This document shows, in pieces, positions 42,146 to 48,896 of a stretch of 48,896 nt of DNA. Positions within the stretch are counted from its first letter, which is position 1; every line of letters starts with the position of its first letter. The notes under the pieces were generated by a model. It did no database searches, was not told the DNA's origin, and saw only the letters and a program-made list of their open reading frames with translations. Source of the DNA: Bacteroidales bacterium (GTDB lineage: Bacteria; Bacteroidota; Bacteroidia; Bacteroidales; UBA932); NCBI GenBank assembly GCA_017558775.1, contig JAFYTP010000040.1, positions 1-48,896 of the forward strand, given 5' to 3'. The position numbers were made by a program, and so were the translations under genes.

Positions 42146-44668
42146 ATGAAGACACTTATACTCGCCCTCCTTCTGGCCGCCGCCGCGCCGCAGGACAACC
42201 CCGGCATCCACATCCATTCCAACGCCCCTTCCGGAACCATCGACCCGATGCTGTACGGACAGCTTTTCGAGCACATCTATTTCTCCGCCAACAACGGTGT
42301 CTGGCAGGAGCTGATGTACGGACGGTCGTTCGAGCCGGAGCATTACCCCGGCATCCCGCCGCGGGATGGTTATTTCGACGGCTGGTTTGCCGACGGGGAC
42401 GACGTGCTGCACTCCCCTACGCGCTATGAGCAGCCCATCCGCCTGACCACCCTGGACACGGACAGCTACGACCTGGAGATGGACGTGAAATGGCGGGCCT
42501 ACCGCCTGCCCGGCCGGCGCTGGAGCGGCGGTCTGTTGGACCTGCGCTTCGCCTTCAAGGACCTGGCGGACGGCTCGGATTCCTATTTTCTGCGCCTCTA
42601 TGATCCCGCCTACGAAGGGCAGCGGTTCAACCTGTCGCAGACGCAGGCGCAGATTGAGGCGGACAACCAGGCGAAGGCCCTCGCCAAGGCGCAGAAGGCC
42701 GTGGACGGCGCCCAGTTCGCCCTTTCTACCCGTCAGGAGAAGGAGGTTTCCATGTTCGGCCGTTCCCGGAAGGTCGTCACGCTGGAGCCGATGGCGGCTA
42801 AGGCGGCGACACCTGCCCAGCTGGACCAGGACGCCTGGCACCACCTGAAAATCAGCTGCCGCGGACAGCGCGTGCGCGTGTGGTGGGACGGCAAGCAGGT
42901 GCTCTCATGCAAGGTTCCCGACACTCGCCCACAGAATACCCTCACGCTGTGGGAGAATTATACGGAAGCCCTCTACCGCAATATCCGCGTGACTTCCGCC
43001 GATGGGAAAACCGTATTCTTCGAGGGCCTTCCGGAGGATGTCCGGATTCCCGATATCGCCCCGGAATGGGAAGCCTTCGGGAACGGCGCCTTCACCCTTG
43101 TCAAGGGCGACGCGGTCAATATGGACTATTCCCAAAAGATTGTCACTGAAGGCGTTTCCGGCCTGCAGCAAGGGCCGATGGCGGTCCGTCCGGGCGACCC
43201 CTTCGTGGGCTCCATTTATGCCAAGGGCGACGGGAAGGCCGAGCTCTTCGTGGGCCTTCGCAACAGCGATGGTTGGGTGCTGCGTCAGTCCCTCGGCCAT
43301 CCGGGTGCCGGGTGGCAGCGCTATGCATTCACCCTGGACGCCGGGGCCTATGAAGGCGACGCCGCCTTTGCCATCGGCGCGGAAAATGGAACGGTCCAAA
43401 TCGACCAGGTGTCAATGGGCACGGAAGCCGGACAGGCTAACGGCGGGTTCCGGCCGGACATCCTGCAGGCCGTGAAGGATTTGCATCCCACCTGCCTCCG
43501 CTGGCCGGGCGGCGGCTATGCCGCGCAGTATGACTGGCGCTGGGGCATCGGCCCGCAGGAAGCGCGCCGCCGGTGGGACCACTGGATGTGGATGGACTAC
43601 GACCAGAACTGCTTCGGCACGGATGAGTTCATCAAGTTCTGCCGCGAGGTGGATTCCGAACCCGTCATCGTCGTGAGCGTGGGCTTCGAGCGGCCCGAAT
43701 CCGAAAAGGACGAGATCCTAGAGAACGCCGTGAACTGGCTGCGCTACTGCAATGAGCCGGTCACGGGCGAATGGGGCGCCCTCCGCGCCAAAAACGGCCA
43801 TCCGGAGCCCTACAACGTCAAGTATTGGGAAATCGACAACGAGATGTGGGAAATGGGCATCGACCGGTACGAACAGTGCGTCCGCGACTTCTCCGTCGCC
43901 CTGCGCAAGGTGGACCCGTCCATCAAAATCATCGCCTGCGGCGGCTTCCAGGAGGACGAGGCCTTCCTGAACCGCTCCGCCAATTATTTCGACTACCTGA
44001 GCCTCCACCACTACGAGCAGATCAACGGCTACGCCACCGGGCCGAAGCGCCTCGGTGAGCAGTATGACCGCTATGCGAAGATGATTGCCGCCTGTCCGAA
44101 CCCGAACGTGAAACTGTTCATTTCGGAATGGAACCTCAACAGCACCGACTGGCGCACCGGTCTCTTCGCGGGCGGCTTCCTGAACGAATGCGAACAGCGC
44201 GACGTCGTTGCGATGGGCGCCGCGGCCCTCTTCATCCGCCGCACCGACGCCCCCGACTGGAACAACGCCTTCATCAACTTCGACTACAAGGACCTCTTCG
44301 TCGCCCCGAACTACCAGGTGACCGAACTCTGGTACGACCACTTCTCCAAGTATCTGCTTGACTATGAGGGTGAAACCGGAGATTTGAGCATTGTCACCAC
44401 GATGTCCGAGAACGGCCGTGATGTCATTGTGAAGGTGGTGAATCCGACGGACAACGCCTGCGACTTAAAGGTCTCCGGCGACTGGAAGGGCATCTCCGCC
44501 ACAGCCTACGACTTCTACGCACCGGGCTCCCTCGACGCCGCGAACAGTATGGAAAACAAGAACGCCGTCGCCCTCCGGCACGCTTCGCCCGTCATCCAGG
44601 ACGGCTCCGTCCTCCTCCACGTCGAACCCCTTTCCGCTGGCGTTCTGACCATCACAAAATCCTTCTGA
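42146..44668 (+). CDS. GH51 alpha-L-arabinofuranosidase (secreted)
   Basis: Removes arabinofuranosyl side groups from hemicelluloses such as arabinoxylan or arabinosylated xyloglucan. The 840-residue protein has a signal peptide (about 1-15), a first catalytic-domain part (SGTIDPMLYGQLFEHIYFSANNG), an inserted beta-sandwich with a charged Q/A/K helix (about 65-310), a CBM4-like part (about 315-430), then the barrel: acid/base E566 in WEIDNEMW and nucleophile E661 in LFISEWN, and a C-terminal beta-domain. I chose the ATG at 42146. GH31 follows after 2 nt. Confidence 0.88.
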   Translation: MKTLILALLLAAAAPQDNPGIHIHSNAPSGTIDPMLYGQLFEHIYFSANNGVWQELMYGRSFEPEHYPGIPPRDGYFDGWFADGDDVLHSPTRYEQPIRLTTLDTDSYDLEMDVKWRAYRLPGRRWSGGLLDLRFAFKDLADGSDSYFLRLYDPAYEGQRFNLSQTQAQIEADNQAKALAKAQKAVDGAQFALSTRQEKEVSMFGRSRKVVTLEPMAAKAATPAQLDQDAWHHLKISCRGQRVRVWWDGKQVLSCKVPDTRPQNTLTLWENYTEALYRNIRVTSADGKTVFFEGLPEDVRIPDIAPEWEAFGNGAFTLVKGDAVNMDYSQKIVTEGVSGLQQGPMAVRPGDPFVGSIYAKGDGKAELFVGLRNSDGWVLRQSLGHPGAGWQRYAFTLDAGAYEGDAAFAIGAENGTVQIDQVSMGTEAGQANGGFRPDILQAVKDLHPTCLRWPGGGYAAQYDWRWGIGPQEARRRWDHWMWMDYDQNCFGTDEFIKFCREVDSEPVIVVSVGFERPESEKDEILENAVNWLRYCNEPVTGEWGALRAKNGHPEPYNVKYWEIDNEMWEMGIDRYEQCVRDFSVALRKVDPSIKIIACGGFQEDEAFLNRSANYFDYLSLHHYEQINGYATGPKRLGEQYDRYAKMIAACPNPNVKLFISEWNLNSTDWRTGLFAGGFLNECEQRDVVAMGAAALFIRRTDAPDWNNAFINFDYKDLFVAPNYQVTELWYDHFSKYLLDYEGETGDLSIVTTMSENGRDVIVKVVNPTDNACDLKVSGDWKGISATAYDFYAPGSLDAANSMENKNAVALRHASPVIQDGSVLLHVEPLSAGVLTITKSF

Positions 44669-44670
44669 CC

Positions 44671-46911
44671 ATGAAAAGATTCTTCACGCTGACGGTCGGC
44701 TTCCTGCTGCTCTCCGGATGCGCGCAAAAAGAGGTCCGCATCGCCACGGACGATGGGACGGTCGTGCTGCGTCCCCTGCTGGAAAACGCCATCCGGGTGC
44801 GCCTGGAACCAGCTGATTATCAGCCCCTCCCCGAACTTGTCTACGTGGAGGACGTGGAGGCCCCCAAGTTCTCCGTCTCCCGTGACAACGGAGTCGTTGA
44901 AGTGCGGACGGCGGCGATGACAGCGCGCTATGAGAACGGCGTCCTGACTTTTTTCGACGCCGATGGCAATTTGCTTCTCCGGGAGGATGGGCACAACCTT
45001 GAAAAAGCCACCGTCCAGGGAGAACCCACCTATGCTGTCACCCAGCGCTTCCTCTCACCCGAAGACGAGTTCCTGTTCGGCACTGGCCAGTTCCAGGACG
45101 GTTTCCTGAACGTCCGGGGTGTCACCCGGCGGCTCACGCAGGTGAACACCCAGATCGCCCTGCCGTTCATCCTTTCCAACAAGGGATACGGGCTTCTGTG
45201 GAACAACTACGGTCTGACCGATTTCAACCCGGCGGACCATTCTGTCGCGCTGACCGAGGAGAAAGAAGACGGCCGGTCGGAGACCGTCAATGCGACCGGC
45301 ACCTCCGGCAACCGCCGGGAAAGGCGCTTTTTCAAGACCTTCACCGGTACGCTGGAAGTACCCGAGGAGGGCACCTACGCGCTCCTGCTGGACGTCGGCC
45401 AGGCGATGGCGCGGCGGCACTGTCTGGCCATCGACGGAAAGACTGTCATAGACGCGTCCAATCTTTGGCTGCCGCCGACGGCATCGGCCTTAGTCACCTT
45501 GAGCGCCGGGACGCATTCCATTGAAGTTGAAGGAGTTCGAGGTGACGAGCCTGTCCTGCAGTGGCGGAAGGTCGATGACATGACCACCTTCCATTCCCCC
45601 GTCGCCGCAGCGCTGGACTACACGGTGTTTGCCGGGAAGGCCGACGAGGCCATCGGCGCATACCGCGCCCTGACCGGGCCCGTCCCGGAGATGCCGGACT
45701 GGATGTTTGGTTACATCCACTGCCGCGAGCGGTATCATTCGCAGGCGGAGATCCTCGAGAACGCTGCGGAATTCAAGTCCCGCGGGCTGCCGCTGGACGT
45801 CATTGTCCAGGACTGGCAGTGGTGGGGGGACACCGGCTGGAACTCGATGGAGTTCGACCCGGAGAACTACCCCGATCCCAAGGCGTTGACCGACTCCCTG
45901 CATGCGATGGGCACCCGTTTCATGATTTCCGTCTGGTCCAAGGTCAATAAGGCATCGGCCCTCGGGCAGCGGTTGGAAGACCGGGGCGCTTACATCGACG
46001 GTACCGACTGGATTGATTTCTTCAATCCCGACGTGGCCACCTTCTATGCGCGGAATTTCGTGGACAGTCTGGCAAGGCCTTACGGCATCGACGCCTGGTG
46101 GTTTGACGCCACGGAACCGGAGAACGACGACCTGGCGGGCCGGCGCGTCGGCAAGGACCAGGTTCCTGGCGAATGGTACCGGAACGTGTATCCATTGATG
46201 GTCAACCGGACGATGTATGAGGCACTTACGAAGGAGGGCCTCTCCTCCGTCATCCTTACCCGAAGCGCATTCCCGGGCGCCCAGCGCTACGGTGTCGTCA
46301 CCTGGTCCGGCGACGTGGGCAACGACTTCGGGACACTGCGGCGTCAAATCGCCGGCGGCCTCGGCCAGATGGCCTCCGGCCTGCCCTGGTGGACCTTCGA
46401 CGCGGGCGGCTTCTTCCGCCCCGCCGACCAGTACACCTCGGACGAATACCAGGAGCGGCTCATCCGTTGGGTCCAGACATCGACCTTCCTGCCCTTCATG
46501 CGCGTCCACGGTTATATGAGCGACACCGAACCCTGGCGCTACTCTCCGGAGACCTATGAAATCGTGGCATCCTATATGGACCTTCGCAAACGGCTCCAAC
46601 CTTATATCCTGGACTGCGCCGCGCGCGTTTCTAAGGAGGGTTACACGATGATGCGCCCACTGGTTTTCGACTTTCCGGATGACCTTGAAGCCCTGCGACA
46701 GGACGATGAATTCATGTTCGGTCCCGCCCTCCTCGTCCATCCCGTCACCGCCCCCGGCGTCACCACCTGGCGCACTTATCTCCCGGTCTCCGAGGACGGC
46801 TGGCACGACTTCTGGACCGGCGAACGGTACGAAGGCGGTCAGTATATTGACGTTACCATTGACCTTTCGACCATTCCGGTATTCGTAAAGGGGGATGAGA
46901 AGGTGCTCTGA
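44671..46911 (+). CDS. GH31 alpha-xylosidase/alpha-glucosidase lipoprotein with PA14 insert and short C-terminus
   Basis: Retaining exo-glycosidase of 746 residues with a lipoprotein signal (LLLSGC). It has an N-terminal beta-sandwich, a PA14-type insert (about 215-315: FFKTFTGTLEVPEEGTYALLL), and the barrel with nucleophile D479 in WWFDATEPE and acid/base D548 in WSGDVGND. Next to GH51 and GH5, alpha-xylosidase activity on xyloglucan is the best guess. The protein ends STIPVFVKGDEKVL, where GH31 enzymes usually go on through two further beta-domains, so it is C-terminally short. A homologous tail recurs at 47251. Confidence 0.87.
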   Translation: MKRFFTLTVGFLLLSGCAQKEVRIATDDGTVVLRPLLENAIRVRLEPADYQPLPELVYVEDVEAPKFSVSRDNGVVEVRTAAMTARYENGVLTFFDADGNLLLREDGHNLEKATVQGEPTYAVTQRFLSPEDEFLFGTGQFQDGFLNVRGVTRRLTQVNTQIALPFILSNKGYGLLWNNYGLTDFNPADHSVALTEEKEDGRSETVNATGTSGNRRERRFFKTFTGTLEVPEEGTYALLLDVGQAMARRHCLAIDGKTVIDASNLWLPPTASALVTLSAGTHSIEVEGVRGDEPVLQWRKVDDMTTFHSPVAAALDYTVFAGKADEAIGAYRALTGPVPEMPDWMFGYIHCRERYHSQAEILENAAEFKSRGLPLDVIVQDWQWWGDTGWNSMEFDPENYPDPKALTDSLHAMGTRFMISVWSKVNKASALGQRLEDRGAYIDGTDWIDFFNPDVATFYARNFVDSLARPYGIDAWWFDATEPENDDLAGRRVGKDQVPGEWYRNVYPLMVNRTMYEALTKEGLSSVILTRSAFPGAQRYGVVTWSGDVGNDFGTLRRQIAGGLGQMASGLPWWTFDAGGFFRPADQYTSDEYQERLIRWVQTSTFLPFMRVHGYMSDTEPWRYSPETYEIVASYMDLRKRLQPYILDCAARVSKEGYTMMRPLVFDFPDDLEALRQDDEFMFGPALLVHPVTAPGVTTWRTYLPVSEDGWHDFWTGERYEGGQYIDVTIDLSTIPVFVKGDEKVL

Positions 46912-47250
46912 CGGACGTCATGCGAGGTTCGGCACCATCGACCTTGCAAGTATTTGTAATTCAGTCGTTTAAGAAACGCCTTGTTCCTAACCTCACTTTA
47001 TTCTAGGGGGTTCGGAGCGCACGGTTTTTTAACCTACTCATATTCAAACCCTTACTTCAAGGTCAGTGCCGAAACTCGTGTATCGTCCTGAGATAGGTTT
47101 ACGGGGTCTGCGGACGCCCTCCGTTTAAAACCCTAATGATGAGTACTTTATAAAACACCAATCCGCAGGTCCCTCAAAATATTGCCAGATCTGCGAATTC
47201 GCTATTTATATCTCACTGATAATAAGCTACTTGTAAATGAACCTTCCGCA
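46912..47250. other. 339-bp structured low-GC noncoding segment with imperfect terminal inverted repeats
   Basis: About 44% GC by my count, against about 60% around it. No gene was recognised; the longest ATG reading noted is 28 codons (46920-47006). Structure: TTCGGCA (46928-46934) and ACCTTG (46941-46946) pair with TGCCGAA (47067-47073) and CAAGGT (47058-47063). GGTCTGCGGA (47105-47114) pairs with TCCGCAGACC (47245-47254), and its CTGCGGA part could instead pair with TCCGCAG (47162-47168). CAAGTA-N8-TCAGT (46947-46965) recurs inverted at 47215-47233. It could be a decayed small mobile element or a structured RNA. Confidence 0.6.
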
Positions 47251-47301
47251 GACCTGGTGACGATTCCGGTGTTTGTAAAGGGGGACGCTACGGTGTTCTA
47301 G
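47251..47301 (+). pseudogene. Remnant of a second GH31 gene 3' end
   Basis: Sixteen codons and a stop, DLVTIPVFVKGDATVF, closely match the end of the intact GH31 upstream, DLSTIPVFVKGDEKVL. Twelve of 16 residues and 38 of 51 bases agree, counted by eye. The two 51-bp tails are exactly 390 bp apart. Nothing upstream of this fragment resembles GH31. The level of difference points to a diverged paralog or a recombined gene end rather than a fresh target duplication. Its TAG overlaps the stop of the convergent hydrolase. Confidence 0.75.
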
Positions 47302-47981
47302 AGTTCACGAAGGCACCAAGCAAACGCCCGGGCAAGCCGCCCGGCGTTATCGGCAAAATGATTCCCCTCCTCCCAAACCAAGGTGCAGTGCTCCGGGCCT
47401 AACTGATTCTGTAACAGTTCGTATTGGGTGCGGAGGTTATCGCCGACACGGGCAATCGCCTGATTCTTCACGTGTTCCTCGCGCTCGCCGAGGCTCAGAT
47501 AGACGGCCTTCGCAAGGGGGACATTCTTTCGGGCGTATGGAATCCAGTCCTTGATCCAGACCGACGGCGAGGCCGCCGCGACGGCACGGAAGCGGTCGGT
47601 CCGGGCCGATGCCCAAAGGGCGAACAAAGCACCGAGGGAATAGCCGCCGATGATCGCCGGCAAGGAACCGTACCGCTGCTCCAGCCACGGAATCAGCGAC
47701 TGCAGGATGTACTGCAAGGTTTCCTGTCCATGCTTCCCCGCCGCCTCGTCCCGGGAGATGTTCCGGTCCGCCCAGGGCATCAGGTCCACGATCCAGTCTT
47801 CCAGGTCGATGGTGACCAGCAGGAAAGGGGTCGATGTCAATGCGGAAAGTTGCCTCGCCTCCTCCTCCAGTGTCGGCGTCTCATGCCGTGCCGATGGCTG
47901 AATCAGAAAGCACGCCGGCTTTACCGCCCCGAAAAGGCGGCATTTGCGGCCCGCTATGAGGATGGAGTCTGTTATCGACAT
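47298..47981 (-). CDS. Alpha/beta hydrolase, esterase-like
   Basis: A 227-residue cytosolic-looking protein (no signal peptide). It has the nucleophile elbow GGYSLGALFAL (S115) and a C-terminal histidine in EEGNHFAD (H208); an aspartate completing the triad is not certain. It resembles putative esterases found near plant-polysaccharide genes, so it may remove acetyl or other acyl groups, but the specific substrate is not shown. It is divergent from GH5, with the -7 boxes 12 nt apart. Confidence 0.7.
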   Translation of the reverse strand: MSITDSILIAGRKCRLFGAVKPACFLIQPSARHETPTLEEEARQLSALTSTPFLLVTIDLEDWIVDLMPWADRNISRDEAAGKHGQETLQYILQSLIPWLEQRYGSLPAIIGGYSLGALFALWASARTDRFRAVAAASPSVWIKDWIPYARKNVPLAKAVYLSLGEREEHVKNQAIARVGDNLRTQYELLQNQLGPEHCTLVWEEGNHFADNAGRLARAFAWCLREL

Positions 47982-48004
47982 GGACTGCGGCTATATGCGT
48001 TACA

Positions 48005-48012
48005 CAAATGTA
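48005..48012 (-). promoter_or_regulatory. -7 promoter element for the esterase-like gene
   Basis: TACATTTG on the minus strand, 23 nt from the ATG at 47981. Confidence 0.55.
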
Positions 48013-48024
48013 CGCAATTAATCG

Positions 48025-48032
48025 TATATTTG
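48025..48032 (+). promoter_or_regulatory. -7 promoter element for the GH5 gene
   Basis: TATATTTG with only 4 nt before the ATG at 48037, giving an apparently leaderless mRNA. Confidence 0.6.
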
Positions 48033-48036
48033 CCCT

Positions 48037-48896
48037 ATGGTCGACAAGCGCGAATATCTAATCCTCTGTCTGACAGCCTTCCTGGTTTGTCTCGCCGCAG
48101 TGGGCTGCAAGCCCGAGGAGGTCATTCCGCCGGAGCCCGAGCCTGCCAAAGAGGGGTTCGAGTCGGCCGAGGACGCCGTCCTGCATATGGGCGCCGGCTG
48201 GAATCTGGGCAATACCCTGGACAGCTGCAGCGGTGAATTGACCCATATGTGGATTGAGGCCTGGACCGCAAAGACGCCCAAGGATTACGAGACGGCCTGG
48301 GGCCAGCCCCAGACCACCCGCGAGTTGATCCATATGTTCAAGGAAGCCGGCTTCGGGGCGATCCGCGTGCCGGTCACGTGGTATCCGCACATCGGCAAAA
48401 TCACCCTTTACAATACGGAATGCTGGGATCCGGCGACCTCCTGGATCGGGTTCGATGTGAACGGCGCCTGGATGGCGCGGGTGAAGGAGGTGGTCGATTA
48501 TGTCATCGACGAGGGAATGTACTGCATCCTGAATGTCCACCACGACACGGGCGCGGGGGACACAGCCTGGCTAGTGGCGAGCGAAGAGGGCTTCCAATCG
48601 GCCAAGGCGCGGTATCAGTCCCTCTGGGAGCAGATTGCCACGACCTTCAAGGATTACGACGAGAAACTGCTCTTCGAGTCCTTCAACGAGATGCTGGACC
48701 CGTACGACTCCTGGTGCTTTGCCTCCTTCGCGACGCCGAACAACTACGATGCCGCCGTGGCAGCATCGGCCTACAAGGCCATCAACAGCTACAACAAGTT
48801 ATTTGTCGATACCGTCCGCGGCACGGGAGGCAACAACGCCCAGCGGAACCTTGTCGTCAATACCTACGGTGCGTGCAGCGGCGACGGCACGTGGAA
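48037..48896 (+). CDS. GH5 endoglucanase lipoprotein, partial (runs off the window)
   Basis: The frame is open to the window end (286 codons visible). It starts with a lipoprotein signal ending AAVGC, then a GH5 barrel: MGAGWNLGNTLD, IRVPVTWYPHIG, the histidine motif NVHHD, and acid/base E218 in FESFNEML. The nucleophile lies beyond the window. It looks like the cellulase/xyloglucanase branch (GH5_4-like), which would supply oligosaccharides to GH31 and GH51. The subfamily is an inference. Confidence 0.85.
   Translation, partial: MVDKREYLILCLTAFLVCLAAVGCKPEEVIPPEPEPAKEGFESAEDAVLHMGAGWNLGNTLDSCSGELTHMWIEAWTAKTPKDYETAWGQPQTTRELIHMFKEAGFGAIRVPVTWYPHIGKITLYNTECWDPATSWIGFDVNGAWMARVKEVVDYVIDEGMYCILNVHHDTGAGDTAWLVASEEGFQSAKARYQSLWEQIATTFKDYDEKLLFESFNEMLDPYDSWCFASFATPNNYDAAVAASAYKAINSYNKLFVDTVRGTGGNNAQRNLVVNTYGACSGDGTW

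Noticed and set aside
46920..47006. 28-codon ORF in the low-GC segment
   Set aside because: No ribosome-binding context, no family resemblance and overlaps the predicted stems.
46912..47250. Possible RNase P RNA, tmRNA or 6S RNA because of the size
   Set aside because: None of the conserved core motifs of rnpB or the tRNA-like end of tmRNA could be found on either strand.
1334..47838. Recurrent word GACATCGAC/GTCGATGTC (about nine copies)
   Set aside because: Mostly explained by Asp-Ile-Asp or Val-Asp-Val in favoured codons, so I do not treat it as a DNA signal.

Overview
The window is about 48.9 kb of GC-rich (roughly 60%) bacterial DNA. Bacteroidales-type promoters (TAnnTTTG at -7, sometimes TTTG at -33), a SusC/SusD pair, SusE/F-like modules, BACON, DUF4465 and beta-flower domains, and split transketolase genes place it in the order Bacteroidales. 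High GC and dense glycan-degradation genes suggest an uncultured gut or rumen lineage; a Cryptobacteroides-like identity is only an inference. No phage, conjugative element, transposase gene or CRISPR array was seen.

Layout. 1-7.1 kb holds housekeeping and transport genes: the end of an organophosphate-type MFS transporter, cysE, an M20 dipeptidase, a YitT protein, tRNA-Leu(GAG), pgeF, a DUF5692 membrane protein, a uracil-DNA-glycosylase-fold protein and a DMT transporter. 7.1-21.2 kb is a minus-strand starch utilization operon read as MFS sugar transporter, SusC, SusD, a giant SusE/F-like binding lipoprotein, a SusG-like GH13 amylase, a small 17-residue-repeat protein and a SusB-like GH97. 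A LytS/LytTR two-component pair is divergent from it (21.4-23.5 kb), followed by a membrane-anchored LytTR protein and a small ExbB-like membrane protein. 24.8-29.5 kb holds lepA-glycosyltransferase-menA and a MATE pump. 29.6-32.9 kb holds split transketolase, an ECF sigma factor, a membrane protein and a Spy/CpxP-like periplasmic protein. 32.9-42.1 kb holds lolD, rpsP-rimM, DUF975, DUF4465, LemA-DUF2207, an SDR-ALDH pair and sstT. 42.1-48.9 kb is a second glycan cluster: GH51, GH31, a GH31 tail remnant, an alpha/beta hydrolase and a GH5 cut by the window end; this set fits xyloglucan or arabinose-decorated hemicellulose.

How the genes fit together. In the starch operon the SusD and SusE/F-like lipoproteins and the GH13 enzyme would capture and cut starch at the cell surface. 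SusC would import oligosaccharides, GH97 would release glucose in the periplasm, and the MFS protein would carry maltose or glucose across the inner membrane. No SusR-like regulator is present. The divergent LytS/LytTR pair is the nearest candidate regulator.

Most notable: a 339-bp, 44% GC structured segment flanked by two homologous GH31 gene tails; the ~1150-residue SusE/F-like protein; many TAnnTTTG promoters only 4-10 nt from ATG (apparent leaderless mRNAs); the repeat protein inside the starch operon; nested inverted repeats downstream of the DUF5692 gene; and a recurrent GCATCGGCC word.
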